From Cronobacter malonaticus LMG 23826 (GTDB taxonomy: Bacteria; Pseudomonadota; Gammaproteobacteria; Enterobacterales; Enterobacteriaceae), in contig NZ_CP013940.1 of NCBI RefSeq assembly GCF_001277215.2, forward strand, positions 3,162,001 to 3,226,000: DNA of 64,000 nucleotides, given 5' to 3'. Shown here piece after piece: positions 38,373 to 47,478 of this stretch. Below the pieces are notes generated by a model, which was given only the letters and a program-made list of their open reading frames with translations, did no database searches and had not been told where the DNA came from. Both the position numbers and the translations under genes were made by a program. The first letter of the stretch is position 1; each line of letters starts with the position of its first letter.

Positions 38373-38584
38373 TGGCGGGCGAGGCTGCCGTGTCCGACCC
38401 CATCGGCCTGGCATGGGCAGCCTCCCTGGCATCGATCGCGGTGGCGGTCGTGGCCGCGGGTCACGCGGTCGTCTACAAGCGTGATCCGCGGCCACGCCGT
38501 GGGGGCTGCTCATCAGCGGCGGCACTGCCCTCCCGCTCGCTGGCCATCCGTTTGCGTGACGGTGCGGCCCGTCTGTTCACCTGA
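38372..38584 (+). pseudogene. Frameshifted N-terminal remnant of a cardiolipin-synthase/PLD-like gene
   Basis: The frame begins by overlap with clpK and encodes a hydrophobic segment (LASIAVAVVAAGHAVVYKRDPR) like the membrane start of cardiolipin synthases (PLDc_N). Right after RDPR the reading turns to low-complexity sequence, while a shifted frame gives ATPWGLLIS, which resembles the expected continuation. A frameshift and loss of the catalytic part are likely. It may also be expressed as a small membrane protein. Confidence 0.45.
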
Positions 38585-38619
38585 TCCTGTGGCAACTCGA
38601 CTTTCGAGGAACAAGGCCC

Positions 38620-40437
38620 ATGGAAAAAAAGAATCAATGGAATACCGGCTACTGGATCGTTGCCCTCCTGCTGTTGCTGAGTTTGCAGAGCTACTGGCAG
38701 ACGGCGAAAACCGTCGAGCCGGTCCCCTACAGCGAGTTCGAGAAGGCGCTGGACGAGGGGCGCGTGGCCGAAGTGCTGGTGTCGGATCGTACGGTGACCG
38801 GGCGCCTGAAGTCGCCGGACAGCCGGGGCAAGACGACGATCGTGGCAACGAGGGTCGAACCCGATCTTGCCGATCGCCTGTCGAAGTACGACGTGCCCTA
38901 TGCCCGCGTGTTGGAGAGCACCTGGCTGCGCGATGTGCTGTCGTGGATCCTGCCAGCGGTATCCTTCTTTGGCGTCTGGTTCTTCCTGTTCCGCCGCTTC
39001 GCCGAGAAGCAGGGCATGGGCGGGTTTCTCAATATCGGTAAGAGCCGCGCCAAGATGTTCGTGGAAAAGAACACCGTTGTGACGTTCGCCGATGTGGCGG
39101 GGGGGGATGAGGCCAAGGCGGAGCTGGTCGAGATCGTCGATTTCCTGAAGAATCCGCAGGACTATGGCCGTCTCGGGGCGCGCATTCCCAAGGGCGTGTT
39201 GCTGGTCGGTCCACCGGGCACCGGCAAGACATTGCTGGCCAAGGCTGTTGCCGGCGAGGCGGCGGTGCCCTTCTTCTCCATCTCCGGATCAGAGTTTGTC
39301 GAGATGTTCGTCGGCGTGGGTGCGGCCCGTGTGCGCGACCTGCGCGACCTGTTCGAGCAGGCCCGCGGGCAGGCGCCGGCCATCATCTTCATCGACGAGC
39401 TCGATGCGCTGGGCCGCGCGCGCGGCGTCGGCGGCCCCATCGGCGGCCACGACGAGCGCGAGCAGACCCTCAACCAGCTGCTCACGGAGATGGACGGCTT
39501 CGACAGCTCGGTCGGGCTGATCATCCTCGCCGCCACCAACAGCCCCGAAATCCTCGACCAGGCGCTGCTGCGTGCCGGCCGCTTCGACCGCCAGGTGCTG
39601 GTGGACCGGCCCGACAAGAAGGGGCGGCTGGACATCCTGAAGGTTCATGTCAAGAAGGTGACGCTGGCCCAGGATGTAGACCTCGAACAGGTAGCCGCAC
39701 TGACCACGGGCTTTTCCGGCGCGGACCTCGCCAATCTGGTCAACGAGGCGGCGCTGGCGGCGAGGAGACGCCGTGCGTCCGCCGTGGAATTGCAGGACTT
39801 CACCGCGACCATCGAGCGCATCGTGGCGGGCTTGGAAAAGAAGAGCCGCGTGCTCAATCCCAAGGAGCGGGAAACCGTGGCCCATCACGAGATGGGCCAT
39901 GCGCTGGTGCTGCCCGAAACCGACCCCGTACACAAGATCTCGATTATCCCGCGCGGCATCGGCGCGCTGGGCTACACCTTGCAGCGCCCCACCGAAGACC
40001 GCTTCCTGATGACGCGTACCGATCTCGAGCACAAGATCGCCGTACTGCTGGGCGGGCGTGCCGCCGAAAAGCTGGTGTTCGGCGAGTTGTCTACCGGGGC
40101 GGCGGACGATCTGGCGCGAGCCACCGACATCGCCCGCGACATGATCACCCGCTTTGGCATGGACGAGGGCCTGGGCTACATCGCCTTCGAGGCGCAGCGG
40201 CCCCGCTTTCTCGATACACCGGAACTGGCCCACGGCGGTTGCCGGGTGGCCGAATCGACCCAGGCGCGCATCGATCAGGCTATCCGCGACATCGTGATGG
40301 GCGTGTTCGAGCACGCCTACCGGATTCTCGACATCAACCGCGCGGTGCTGGAGCGCTGTGCGCGCGAGCTGCTGGCGCGGGAAACGCTCGACGAAAGCGA
40401 TATCCGTCAATTGACTCAAGGACTTGTTCGGAACTGA
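38620..40437 (+). CDS. ftsH: FtsH-type membrane AAA+ zinc protease of the tLST
   Basis: The 605 residues have two membrane segments (about 10-26 and 105-125) enclosing a short periplasmic part, an AAA+ domain with Walker A GPPGTGKT (197-204), Walker [12 protein letters not shown], and an M41 protease domain with HEMGH (H423-H427). It degrades damaged membrane and soluble proteins at the inner membrane. Shorter at the C-terminus than the ~645-residue housekeeping FtsH; an island copy. GAGGAA precedes the ATG. Confidence 0.95.
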   Translation: MEKKNQWNTGYWIVALLLLLSLQSYWQTAKTVEPVPYSEFEKALDEGRVAEVLVSDRTVTGRLKSPDSRGKTTIVATRVEPDLADRLSKYDVPYARVLESTWLRDVLSWILPAVSFFGVWFFLFRRFAEKQGMGGFLNIGKSRAKMFVEKNTVVTFADVAGGDEAKAELVEIVDFLKNPQDYGRLGARIPKGVLLVGPPGTGKTLLAKAVAGEAAVPFFSISGSEFVEMFVGVGAARVRDLRDLFEQARGQAPAIIFIDELDALGRARGVGGPIGGHDEREQTLNQLLTEMDGFDSSVGLIILAATNSPEILDQALLRAGRFDRQVLVDRPDKKGRLDILKVHVKKVTLAQDVDLEQVAALTTGFSGADLANLVNEAALAARRRRASAVELQDFTATIERIVAGLEKKSRVLNPKERETVAHHEMGHALVLPETDPVHKISIIPRGIGALGYTLQRPTEDRFLMTRTDLEHKIAVLLGGRAAEKLVFGELSTGAADDLARATDIARDMITRFGMDEGLGYIAFEAQRPRFLDTPELAHGGCRVAESTQARIDQAIRDIVMGVFEHAYRILDINRAVLERCARELLARETLDESDIRQLTQGLVRN

Positions 40438-40524
40438 AAACAGTAGTAGGTGCCATTCAGAGTAAACCGACGGCTCTGTTCAGTGCGTCATCCAATTCGT
40501 CGGCATTGTTCAAGGAGAGCCGAT

Positions 40525-40983
40525 ATGTCTGCATTGACTCCGTGGGACCCCTTCCGGGAACTGGATGAATTGCAAAACCGCCTGGCGACGATGTTCGGAC
40601 GAATACCCCAGCGACAGGGCGCCCGTACCGGCAACGAAGCCATGACCACGGCGGACTGGGCACCAATGGCGGACATCAGCGAGGATGAGAACGCATTCCT
40701 CCTCAAGCTGGATCTGCCGGAGGTCCCCAAGGATGCCGTGCGCGTCAGCGCGGAAAACGGTGTGCTCACCATCAGCGGCGAGCGCAAACTGGAAAAAGAG
40801 GAGCAGGGCAAGAAGTTCCACCGCATCGAACGTGCCTATGGCCGCTTTGTGCGCAGCTTTGTCTTGCCTGACAACGTTGATCCGACCAAGGTGACGGCTT
40901 CCATGAAAGACGGCGTGCTGGAAGTGCGGCTTGTCAAGGCCGAGCAAGCCAAACCGAAACAGATTGAAATCTCAGTCAACTAA
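40525..40983 (+). CDS. hsp20: Second Hsp20 small heat-shock protein of the tLST
   Basis: The start at 40525 with AAGGAG 8 bases upstream gives 152 residues. The alpha-crystallin domain spans about residues 45-140 (WAPMADISEDENAFLLKLDL, GVLTISGER, GVLEVRL). It is shorter than the first Hsp20 and belongs to the sHsp-GI type of the island. A holdase in the cytosol. 22 bases before yfdX1. Confidence 0.94.
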   Translation: MSALTPWDPFRELDELQNRLATMFGRIPQRQGARTGNEAMTTADWAPMADISEDENAFLLKLDLPEVPKDAVRVSAENGVLTISGERKLEKEEQGKKFHRIERAYGRFVRSFVLPDNVDPTKVTASMKDGVLEVRLVKAEQAKPKQIEISVN

Positions 40984-41005
40984 CTTCAATCAAGAGCCCA
41001 AGATC

Positions 41006-41920
41006 ATGAATATCAAACAGCCACAATACACCTTCTCCGCACTTGCCCTGGCGGTCGTCGTCGGACTGAGCGGACCGGCTCTGGCCCAATCGGCGGCAGG
41101 TTCTAGCCCAGGTGCTGCAGCACCCTCTGCCGCATCCAAGGCGGCACAGCCACAGGTAGATGACAAGGCCGCCCGGGAAGCCGATAAAAAGCGTGCCGAG
41201 CTCACTCAAGACGCCATCACGGCGCTCACCAAGACCCAGGAGGCTTTGACCCTCCTTGATGCAAAGAAGACCAAGGAGGCGCTTGCTGCGCTGGAACTGG
41301 CCAGCGGAAAGCTGGAACTGGTATTGGCACGCGACGCCAAACTTGCTTTGGCGCCGGTCGATGTACGCGTCATCACCCACGATATCCACGCCAACGTGGA
41401 ATCGGTAAAGAAAGCGGTCAAGTTGTCTCGGGAGTTGTTGGGTGATGGCGAGGTGCAAAAGGCCCGGCCCATCGTTGCCAATCTGGCCAGCGAAATCGTA
41501 ATCCAAACCGACAACCTTCCGATGGCAACGTACCCGGCAGCGATCAAGTCGGCCGCACGGCTCATCGACAGCGGCAAGATCGACAACGCCAAAGCGGAAC
41601 TCGCCCGAGCACTGAACACGCTGGTGGTGACCTCGGTCGCCTTTCCTCTGCCCGTGCTACGGGCCGAAGCCGCGATGGCAAAAGCTGAAAAGCTGGCCGA
41701 GACCGACAGGCGCGATGCCAAGCAGAACGAGGAGCTCAGCACCTTGCTGTCGTCCGTGCGCACGGAGATCGAGATGGCGCAGATCCTGGGTTATGGCAAG
41801 AAGGCGGACTTCAAACCCATCTTCGATCAGGTGAAGTCCATTGAGCAAAAGTCGGCTGGTGGCAAAAGCGGCAAGGGATGGTTCGACGAGTTGAAGACGC
41901 GCATCCAAAAGCTATTTTGA
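41006..41920 (+). CDS. YfdX1, secreted YfdX-family protein
   Basis: The ATG at 41006 begins a 304-residue protein with a Sec signal peptide (ALALAVVVGLSGPALA, cleavage after about residue 27). The mature part is helical and Ala/Lys/Asp-rich with the YfdX pattern (RAELTQDAITALTKTQEALT ... IVIQTDNLP). YfdX proteins are periplasmic and have been linked to acid and chlorine stress; the mechanism is not settled. The C-terminal GKGWFDELKTRIQKLF matches that of yfdX2. Confidence 0.9.
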   Translation: MNIKQPQYTFSALALAVVVGLSGPALAQSAAGSSPGAAAPSAASKAAQPQVDDKAAREADKKRAELTQDAITALTKTQEALTLLDAKKTKEALAALELASGKLELVLARDAKLALAPVDVRVITHDIHANVESVKKAVKLSRELLGDGEVQKARPIVANLASEIVIQTDNLPMATYPAAIKSAARLIDSGKIDNAKAELARALNTLVVTSVAFPLPVLRAEAAMAKAEKLAETDRRDAKQNEELSTLLSSVRTEIEMAQILGYGKKADFKPIFDQVKSIEQKSAGGKSGKGWFDELKTRIQKLF

Positions 41921-42021
41921 GGTGATGAAGGGCTGACTGCTCTGTCGGTCAGTCTCGCGATGTTCGCATTCAGCCCCAATAGATTCGCCTATTTTCACTA
42001 TCTCATACGAGGCATATCACC

Positions 42022-42909
42022 ATGAATGAGCAAACACCGAATCCCAATGCGACGAACGAAGGAAAAAACGAACAGGCCGCGGTAAGCAGCCTTCCTGTCA
42101 GTCCAGAGTCCAAGCCTGAAGTCGTCACGGAGGTACAGCCTGAGGTTCAGAAAGAAACGGACTCGCAGGCGGCAGACAAACGTAAACAAGTCCTCGATGA
42201 GGCAGTCTCGGCCTTGTCGCTGACCAAATCAGCGCTGGCCGCACTTGACGGCAAGGACACTGCACGCGCATTGGCAACGCTGGCCGAAGTGACGGGAAAG
42301 CTGGAGCTGATCGTCGCGCGCGAACCCACGCTCGCCCTGGCCGGCGTTGATGTGCGCACCATCGTGCACGACTTGTTCGCCAACACGGAAACCATTGAGG
42401 CGATGACCGACGAGGCGCTGGATGCCCTCAAACATGGCGAGGTGCAACAGGCTCGCCACGTGCTGGCTTTGCTGGCCAGTGAAATCGTGATCACGGTCAC
42501 CAACATCCCTTTGGCGTCCTATCCCGCAGCCGTGAAGGCAGTCGTGCCGCTGATCGATCAGGGCAAGATCGAAGAAGCCAAAGCCGCGCTGCAGTCAGCG
42601 CTCAGCACGCTGGTCGAGGAGCGCAGCGTGCTTCCGCTGCCCGTCCTGCGTGCGAAGCTGCTCCTGAAGCGCGCCGAGCCCCTGGTAGAAGATGGTCAGC
42701 GCAGCGAAGCATCCAATGAGCGCCTGGAGACATTGTTGAACGAAGCCCGGCAGCAGTTGGAAATGGCAGAACTGCTGGGCTATGGAAAAAGGAAGGACTT
42801 TGAGCCCCTGTACGCTGAACTCAAGAAAATCAAGGAAAAGACGGGAGGGGGAGGCTGCGGAAAAGGCTGGCTCGATGAAGTCAAGGCAAAACTGTCCAAG
42901 TTGTTCTGA
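42022..42909 (+). CDS. YfdX2, YfdX-family protein without signal peptide
   Basis: This 295-residue paralogue of yfdX1 has the same helical core (RKQVLDEAVSALSLTKSALA ... IVITVTNIPLASYPA) and the same tail GKGWLDEVKAKLSKLF. Instead of a signal peptide it has a hydrophilic 50-residue N-terminus rich in Glu, Gln and Pro. It should stay in the cytosol, so the pair is split over two compartments. Followed by a strong terminator. Confidence 0.9.
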   Translation: MNEQTPNPNATNEGKNEQAAVSSLPVSPESKPEVVTEVQPEVQKETDSQAADKRKQVLDEAVSALSLTKSALAALDGKDTARALATLAEVTGKLELIVAREPTLALAGVDVRTIVHDLFANTETIEAMTDEALDALKHGEVQQARHVLALLASEIVITVTNIPLASYPAAVKAVVPLIDQGKIEEAKAALQSALSTLVEERSVLPLPVLRAKLLLKRAEPLVEDGQRSEASNERLETLLNEARQQLEMAELLGYGKRKDFEPLYAELKKIKEKTGGGGCGKGWLDEVKAKLSKLF

Positions 42910-42917
42910 AACCGCTG

Positions 42918-42944
42918 GAGAGGGGGCGCATAGCGCCCCCTCTC
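42918..42944 (+). terminator. Strong terminator after yfdX2
   Basis: GAGAGGGGGCGC and GCGCCCCCTCTC form a perfect 12-bp GC-rich stem with loop ATA and TTGT after it. It splits the tLST into two transcription units, with hdeD starting the second. Confidence 0.82.
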
Positions 42945-42998
42945 TTGTCCCATGAGTGTTTGATTTTTTATTTTGTATAGATCTTTAGGAGATATTGC

Positions 42999-43610
42999 AT
43001 GAACACAGACACCATCGCCAATTCCAATGCGGATGACCCCACCAAAGCACTGTGTTCGCTGAGCCAAAATTGGTGGCTTTTTGTGCTGCGCGGTGTCTTG
43101 GCATTGATTTTTGCAGCCCTCGCGTTCTGGATGCCACAATCGGCTCTGTTGGCCATGACCATCATGTTCGGCGCATTTTCCTTGGTCAATGGCGCGTTCA
43201 ACTTGTTTGCAGCGGTGCGCCATATCCAGAAAAAAGAGCGCTGGGGCTGGCTGCTGTTCAGCGGCATTGTCGGCATACTTACGGGCGTCGTCGTCCTGGT
43301 TGCTCCTTGGGTCGCCACGATAGTCTTGGCTTCTTTTTTATGGGCTAGCGTGGGCTTCTGGGCGATTTTCACCGGTGTGCTGGAGATATCCGCCGCCGTT
43401 CGGCTGCGTCGGGAAATCAAGGGTGAAATCTGGCTTGCCCTCAGTGGACTGCTCTCGATTATCCTTGGTGCTATCGTCTTGTGGATATTTTTTACCCGTC
43501 CGGTCGAGTCATTCGTGGCCGCAGGCTGGCTGTTGGGTTTCCATGCGGCAGTCTATGGCGTCACGCTTTTGTTCTTGAGTTGGAGTCTTCGCAAAACGCG
43601 CCTGGGGTAA
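42999..43610 (+). CDS. hdeD: HdeD-family acid-resistance membrane protein
   Basis: This 203-residue protein has six hydrophobic segments arranged in three similar pairs (WWLFVLRGVLALIFAALAF; LLFSGIVGILTGVVVLVAP; LLSIILGAIVLWIFF), the HdeD/DUF308 repeat layout. It is an inner-membrane protein that helps survive acid at high density in E. coli; mechanism unknown. TAGGAGAT lies before the ATG. It begins the second tLST transcription unit. Confidence 0.93.
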   Translation: MNTDTIANSNADDPTKALCSLSQNWWLFVLRGVLALIFAALAFWMPQSALLAMTIMFGAFSLVNGAFNLFAAVRHIQKKERWGWLLFSGIVGILTGVVVLVAPWVATIVLASFLWASVGFWAIFTGVLEISAAVRLRREIKGEIWLALSGLLSIILGAIVLWIFFTRPVESFVAAGWLLGFHAAVYGVTLLFLSWSLRKTRLG

Positions 43611-43689
43611 GAGCGTGCCAAACCAAAATCTATGGATATGAGCATCCTCGATTCATGCCTCCATAGAAATGACATCGAAGGAGTCATAC

Positions 43690-44835
43690 ATGCAGATACA
43701 ATATAGCTATCGAGCTATCGACAAAGAGTTTCATGAACCTTGGCAGAGAGCTTTGGGAAATGTGATCGAGCACGCCCTCAAGCCATTGCTCGACAAACAC
43801 ACTAAAGATTCAGCGCGACTTCAAATCGTCCTTGATCGCGACAAGATCAAGCGGCAATTTCTGGCCAGTGGCTATATGCACCTGCCCGGCAAAAAGATTG
43901 TCAGCGTTACTGCATCACATGACGAGCTGACGCCCCTCGCGCAGATGCTCGCACAGTCGTTGTTCCGTCAGGCCAAGAAGCATTTTGACCGACTGCATGC
44001 TCAGGATCAAATCAAGCGCAAAGCACGACGCGAGCGCTTGCGCGAGCTCAAGGTGCGGATTGCCGCAAAACCCGCATCAGCCGCCCATGAGGCCGAGGTG
44101 ACCCGAATGCCTCTACTGTCGAAACTTGAGGCTGTCGCAAGGCGTGAGCTGGCTTATCTGCGGGCCGTCGGCGATTTACCGCGCGATTATCCGACGCTGC
44201 GCGACGTGGTGGATGAAGCGATTGTCCGAGCTAAGGTGGAATGGCAATCCGTGCCGGGGGAAAAAGAGGCTTACACCGGTCTTTTGAAGCATCTGTTCGC
44301 CGTCCTGGATAACGAAGTGGCAAGCAGCCGGCAATTTGGCGAATTCGTTTCTCTGGACGCGCCGGTCGAACCGGATGCCCAAGACATGGCCGAGGCCATG
44401 GTGGAAGAGGAAATCTTCGAATTTTATCAGCACGATGACACACTCAAGCTGGCCGATATTTTCGCTGGCAGTCAGCATCCCGATGTCGCAACGATCGCGG
44501 AACAGGAGGAGCTGATTGATCGGTCGAGCGAGTTCGCTTTTGCATTTGACCTGCTGAAGGACATGCCGCGTTTGTGGCGGCGCATTTTTCTGCTTATCCG
44601 TGTGGACGGGCTGAATGCCAGCAGCGTCTCTGAAATCCTGCTGATTCCTAGTAAGGAAGATGCTGTCCGAAGGTGGCTCATGCAGGCCGAAGCATTCATC
44701 GCTGCTCATCTGGAAGAAGCCGGAGTAAGCAAAAACGGGAACGATTGGCTCCAAGGCGTTGATTGGTCGGCATTGTCTGTGACCCGAAGCGAGGCAGCCT
44801 CACTGTGGTCCAAGGAGGCGAACCATGAAGAATGA
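43690..44835 (+). CDS. HPF/RaiA-like domain fused to a sigma-70-region-like domain
   Basis: The ATG at 43690 has GGAGTC before it. In the 381-residue protein, residues 1-100 have the beta-alpha-beta-beta-beta-alpha order of ribosome hibernation factors (VIEHALKPLLDKH; ARLQIVLDRDK; YMHLPGKKIVSVTASHDELTP). The C-terminal half resembles sigma-70: RRELAYLRAVGDLPRDYPTL, then LLKDMPRLWRRIFLLIRVDG and an HTH-like SVSEILLIPSKEDAVRRWL. It may link ribosome protection to transcription during stress (inference). It overlaps trx by 11 bases. Confidence 0.72.
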   Translation: MQIQYSYRAIDKEFHEPWQRALGNVIEHALKPLLDKHTKDSARLQIVLDRDKIKRQFLASGYMHLPGKKIVSVTASHDELTPLAQMLAQSLFRQAKKHFDRLHAQDQIKRKARRERLRELKVRIAAKPASAAHEAEVTRMPLLSKLEAVARRELAYLRAVGDLPRDYPTLRDVVDEAIVRAKVEWQSVPGEKEAYTGLLKHLFAVLDNEVASSRQFGEFVSLDAPVEPDAQDMAEAMVEEEIFEFYQHDDTLKLADIFAGSQHPDVATIAEQEELIDRSSEFAFAFDLLKDMPRLWRRIFLLIRVDGLNASSVSEILLIPSKEDAVRRWLMQAEAFIAAHLEEAGVSKNGNDWLQGVDWSALSVTRSEAASLWSKEANHEE

Positions 44836-45265
44836 GCTTCACCTCGTCTGCCCGCATTGCCAGTCCATCAACCGCGTACCGACTGCGAAGCTATCGGAAC
44901 ATCCCAACTGTGGCCGCTGCCAGCAGCCCTTGTTCACGGGCGAGCCCATCGAGTTGACCACGGCGACGTTCTCGCGCCACGTGGAGCGCAGCGATCTGCC
45001 GCTGCTGGTCGATTTCTGGGCGCCATGGTGCGGGCCGTGCAAGATGATGGCGCCACAGTTCCAGCAAGCGGCACACCAGCTCGAACCGAGGATCCGGCTG
45101 GCGAAGGTGAATACCGAGGCTGAGCCCCACCTGGCCGCGCAGTTCGGTATCCGCAGCATCCCGACGCTCGCCCTGTTCCAGGGTGGGCGGGAGATCGCCC
45201 GTCAGGCCGGCGTGATGGGCGCGCAGGACATCGTGCGCTGGACGTCGACGCAAGTGGGACGCTGA
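44825..45265 (+). CDS. trx: Thioredoxin 2-type protein
   Basis: The 146 residues start with a zinc-binding part of two CxxC pairs (C9/C12 and C29/C32), as in TrxC. The thioredoxin fold follows, with active site WCGPC (68-72) and the cis-Pro in SIPTLA. It reduces protein disulfides in the cytosol and is redox-controlled by its zinc centre. It overlaps the HPF-sigma gene by 11 bases and is followed by kefB after 3 bases, so one operon. Confidence 0.95.
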   Translation: MKNELHLVCPHCQSINRVPTAKLSEHPNCGRCQQPLFTGEPIELTTATFSRHVERSDLPLLVDFWAPWCGPCKMMAPQFQQAAHQLEPRIRLAKVNTEAEPHLAAQFGIRSIPTLALFQGGREIARQAGVMGAQDIVRWTSTQVGR

Positions 45266-45268
45266 CCG

Positions 45269-46978
45269 ATGCAGGGCTTGCTCGGCACTACGCTAATCCT
45301 GCTGGCGGCTTGCAGCCTGGCGGCGATGGCGACGGCGGCGTTCAGAGTGCCCGCCTTGCTGGGGTATCTCTCTGTCGGCGTTGTACTGGGCCCCTCAGTC
45401 ATCGGCGTGATCGCGCCGGGGGAGACGCTGAGCTTTCTGTCCGAGCTGGGCGTGGCGCTGCTGTTGTTCATGATCGGACTGGAATTCTCCCTCGGAGACT
45501 TCTGGCTCGCCCGCAGGACGGTGCTGATGGCGGGCGCTCTGCAGATGATCGCCGTTGCCCCGCCGCTGATCCTGGTATTGATGTGGCTGGGGCAGCCCGG
45601 CCAGAGCGCCGCGCTGCTCGGCACTGCGGCGGCCATGTCGTCCACGGCGCTGGTCAGCCGACAACTGGCCGACCAAGGCGAGCTCACCACCCGCCACGGA
45701 CGCAGTGCCATCGCCGTGCTGGTCTTTCAGGACCTGGCCAGCGTGCCCCTGCTGGCCTTGCTGGCGATCTGGGCGCGCGGCGAGTCGCCGAAGATCGAGC
45801 ATGTGCTGCTCGAAGTATTCGGTGTGCTGCTGCTGTTCGCGGCAGCGGCCCTCGCCTCGCGCCGTCTGTTGCATGGCCTGCTGGGCTGGGTGGCGCGGCG
45901 GGGCCACGAGGAATCGTTCGTGCTCGTCTCCTTGTGCGTGGTGGTGGCTGCCGCCGCCGCTGCGCACGCGGTCGGCGTATCCGCCGCCCTGGGGGCCTTC
46001 CTCGCCGGGATGGTGCTGGGCGAGAGCGACTTCCGGCACCACATGGAAAGCCACCTCAGGCCGTTTCGCGATGTGTTGTCGGGCGTGTTCTTCGTGACCA
46101 TCGGCCTGCAACTGGACGCAGCACAGATTCTTTCGGCACCGCTGGCGGTGCTGGCGTGGCTGGTGGTGCTGGTACCGGTCAAGATCCTGCTCAATACGCT
46201 GGCCTTGCGGGCGACGCGCCTGTCCGCCCTCGATGCCTGGCGCACGGGCATAGCGTTGGGGCACGGCGGCGAGTTCGCCCTGCTGTTGTTGGGCACGGTC
46301 TTGCAGCAGCATCTGATCCCCGCGACCGTCGTCCAACCCATGCTGGTCGCGCTGGTGCTCAGCATGGCCCTAGCACCGCTACTGATCCGCCATCACGATG
46401 TACTTGCCCGGTTCTTGAGCCGCACCGGCGGCGTCATTCAGCCACCCCAGGCTGAAGAAGTCGAGATCGCCGCGCAGACGACGCGATATCGAGACCATGT
46501 CATCGTTTGCGGCGCGGGCGAGCTTGGCCTGCCAGTCAGCGAGATTCTTCGCCACGCCGGCGTGGCGCATCTGCTGCTGGAGGCGGACGCGCAGAAGGTC
46601 GAGGCCGCGCGTGCCGCCGGCGCGCCGGTGTTCCATGGCGATGCCAGTCGGCCCGATACCTTGCTGGCTGCCGGCTTGACGCATGCGCACTTGGTGGTGC
46701 TGACGTTCGCCCATGCCCAGCAAGCGTTGCGCATCGCCCAGGCGATTGCCGAGCGCCGTCCGGCGCTAACCTTGTGGGTGTCATGCAGAAGTACGACCGC
46801 GGCCGATGCATTTCGCGCCATGCCTAACGTGCGCGTGTATCAGCAATCCTTTGCCGCAGCTATTGGGCTGGCGGAACAGGTGATGTCGACGCTTGGCATG
46901 TCGACCGAGTTGATTGAAGGACGCATCAGCGCAATGCGCCGCCGTCTCGACAGCAGCCGTTTTCCAGGGAGTTCATAG
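45269..46978 (+). CDS. kefB: KefB-type monovalent cation:proton antiporter (CPA2)
   Basis: The 569 residues include about 12 membrane segments (1-385; LLFMIGLEFSL and the discontinuous-helix region GTAAAMSSTALVSRQLAD are visible) and a C-terminal TrkA-N / RCK Rossmann domain (VIVCGAGELGLPVSEILRHA, residues ~410-530). It exchanges potassium (or sodium) for protons at the inner membrane; E. coli KefB is gated by glutathione adducts, and this shorter C-terminus may differ. It is followed by psiE 2 bases later. Confidence 0.93.
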   Translation: MQGLLGTTLILLAACSLAAMATAAFRVPALLGYLSVGVVLGPSVIGVIAPGETLSFLSELGVALLLFMIGLEFSLGDFWLARRTVLMAGALQMIAVAPPLILVLMWLGQPGQSAALLGTAAAMSSTALVSRQLADQGELTTRHGRSAIAVLVFQDLASVPLLALLAIWARGESPKIEHVLLEVFGVLLLFAAAALASRRLLHGLLGWVARRGHEESFVLVSLCVVVAAAAAAHAVGVSAALGAFLAGMVLGESDFRHHMESHLRPFRDVLSGVFFVTIGLQLDAAQILSAPLAVLAWLVVLVPVKILLNTLALRATRLSALDAWRTGIALGHGGEFALLLLGTVLQQHLIPATVVQPMLVALVLSMALAPLLIRHHDVLARFLSRTGGVIQPPQAEEVEIAAQTTRYRDHVIVCGAGELGLPVSEILRHAGVAHLLLEADAQKVEAARAAGAPVFHGDASRPDTLLAAGLTHAHLVVLTFAHAQQALRIAQAIAERRPALTLWVSCRSTTAADAFRAMPNVRVYQQSFAAAIGLAEQVMSTLGMSTELIEGRISAMRRRLDSSRFPGSS

Positions 46979-46980
46979 TC

Positions 46981-47478
46981 ATGAAATCAAAACGCCTTAA
47001 CCCATTTCAGGTCTTGCGTGACCAATTGGCCATCATGAGTTTTTACGAGCGCTTCGAGCAGGTCGTCGCGCTCGTGCTGTCGGCGGTGATCGCCGTCATC
47101 ATCGTGGTGTCGCTGTTCCAGCTCATCTCCATCGTCTTCACGCTGCTGGTTCTCGATGCCTTCAATCCCCTGGACCACAAGGTATTCCAGAGCGTGTTCG
47201 GCATGATCATGACGCTCTTGATCGCGATGGAGTTCAAGCATTCCATCGTGCGCGTGGCGCTGCGTCGGGACAGCATCATCCAGGTCAAGACGGTGGTCCT
47301 GATCGCGCTGATCGCACTCTCCCGCAAGTTCGTGATCCTCGACTCCGACGCGAGCCCCGCAAAGATAGCCGCGCTGGCAAGCGCCACGCTGGCTCTGGGT
47401 GCGACCTACTGGCTGCTGCGCAAGCGCGGCGACCGCGCCGCCGAGACCTCTGAGCATGACCCGTCATCATCCCAGTGA
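46981..47478 (+). CDS. psiE: PsiE-family inner-membrane protein
   Basis: The 165 residues contain four membrane segments and the PsiE pattern (FYERFEQVVALVLSAVIAVI; MTLLIAMEFKHSIVRVALRR). The family is phosphate-starvation-inducible in E. coli, but the function is unknown. In the tLST it always follows kefB. It overlaps the next gene by 23 bases, so translational coupling is likely. Confidence 0.9.
   Translation: MKSKRLNPFQVLRDQLAIMSFYERFEQVVALVLSAVIAVIIVVSLFQLISIVFTLLVLDAFNPLDHKVFQSVFGMIMTLLIAMEFKHSIVRVALRRDSIIQVKTVVLIALIALSRKFVILDSDASPAKIAALASATLALGATYWLLRKRGDRAAETSEHDPSSSQ

Noticed and set aside
35634..38525. 963-codon open frame on the minus strand
   Set aside because: It is the GC-rich antisense shadow of clpK, whose protein motifs on the plus strand are unambiguous.
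45310..46455. Long open frame in another plus-strand frame
   Set aside because: Arg/Gly-rich shadow of kefB with no protein features.
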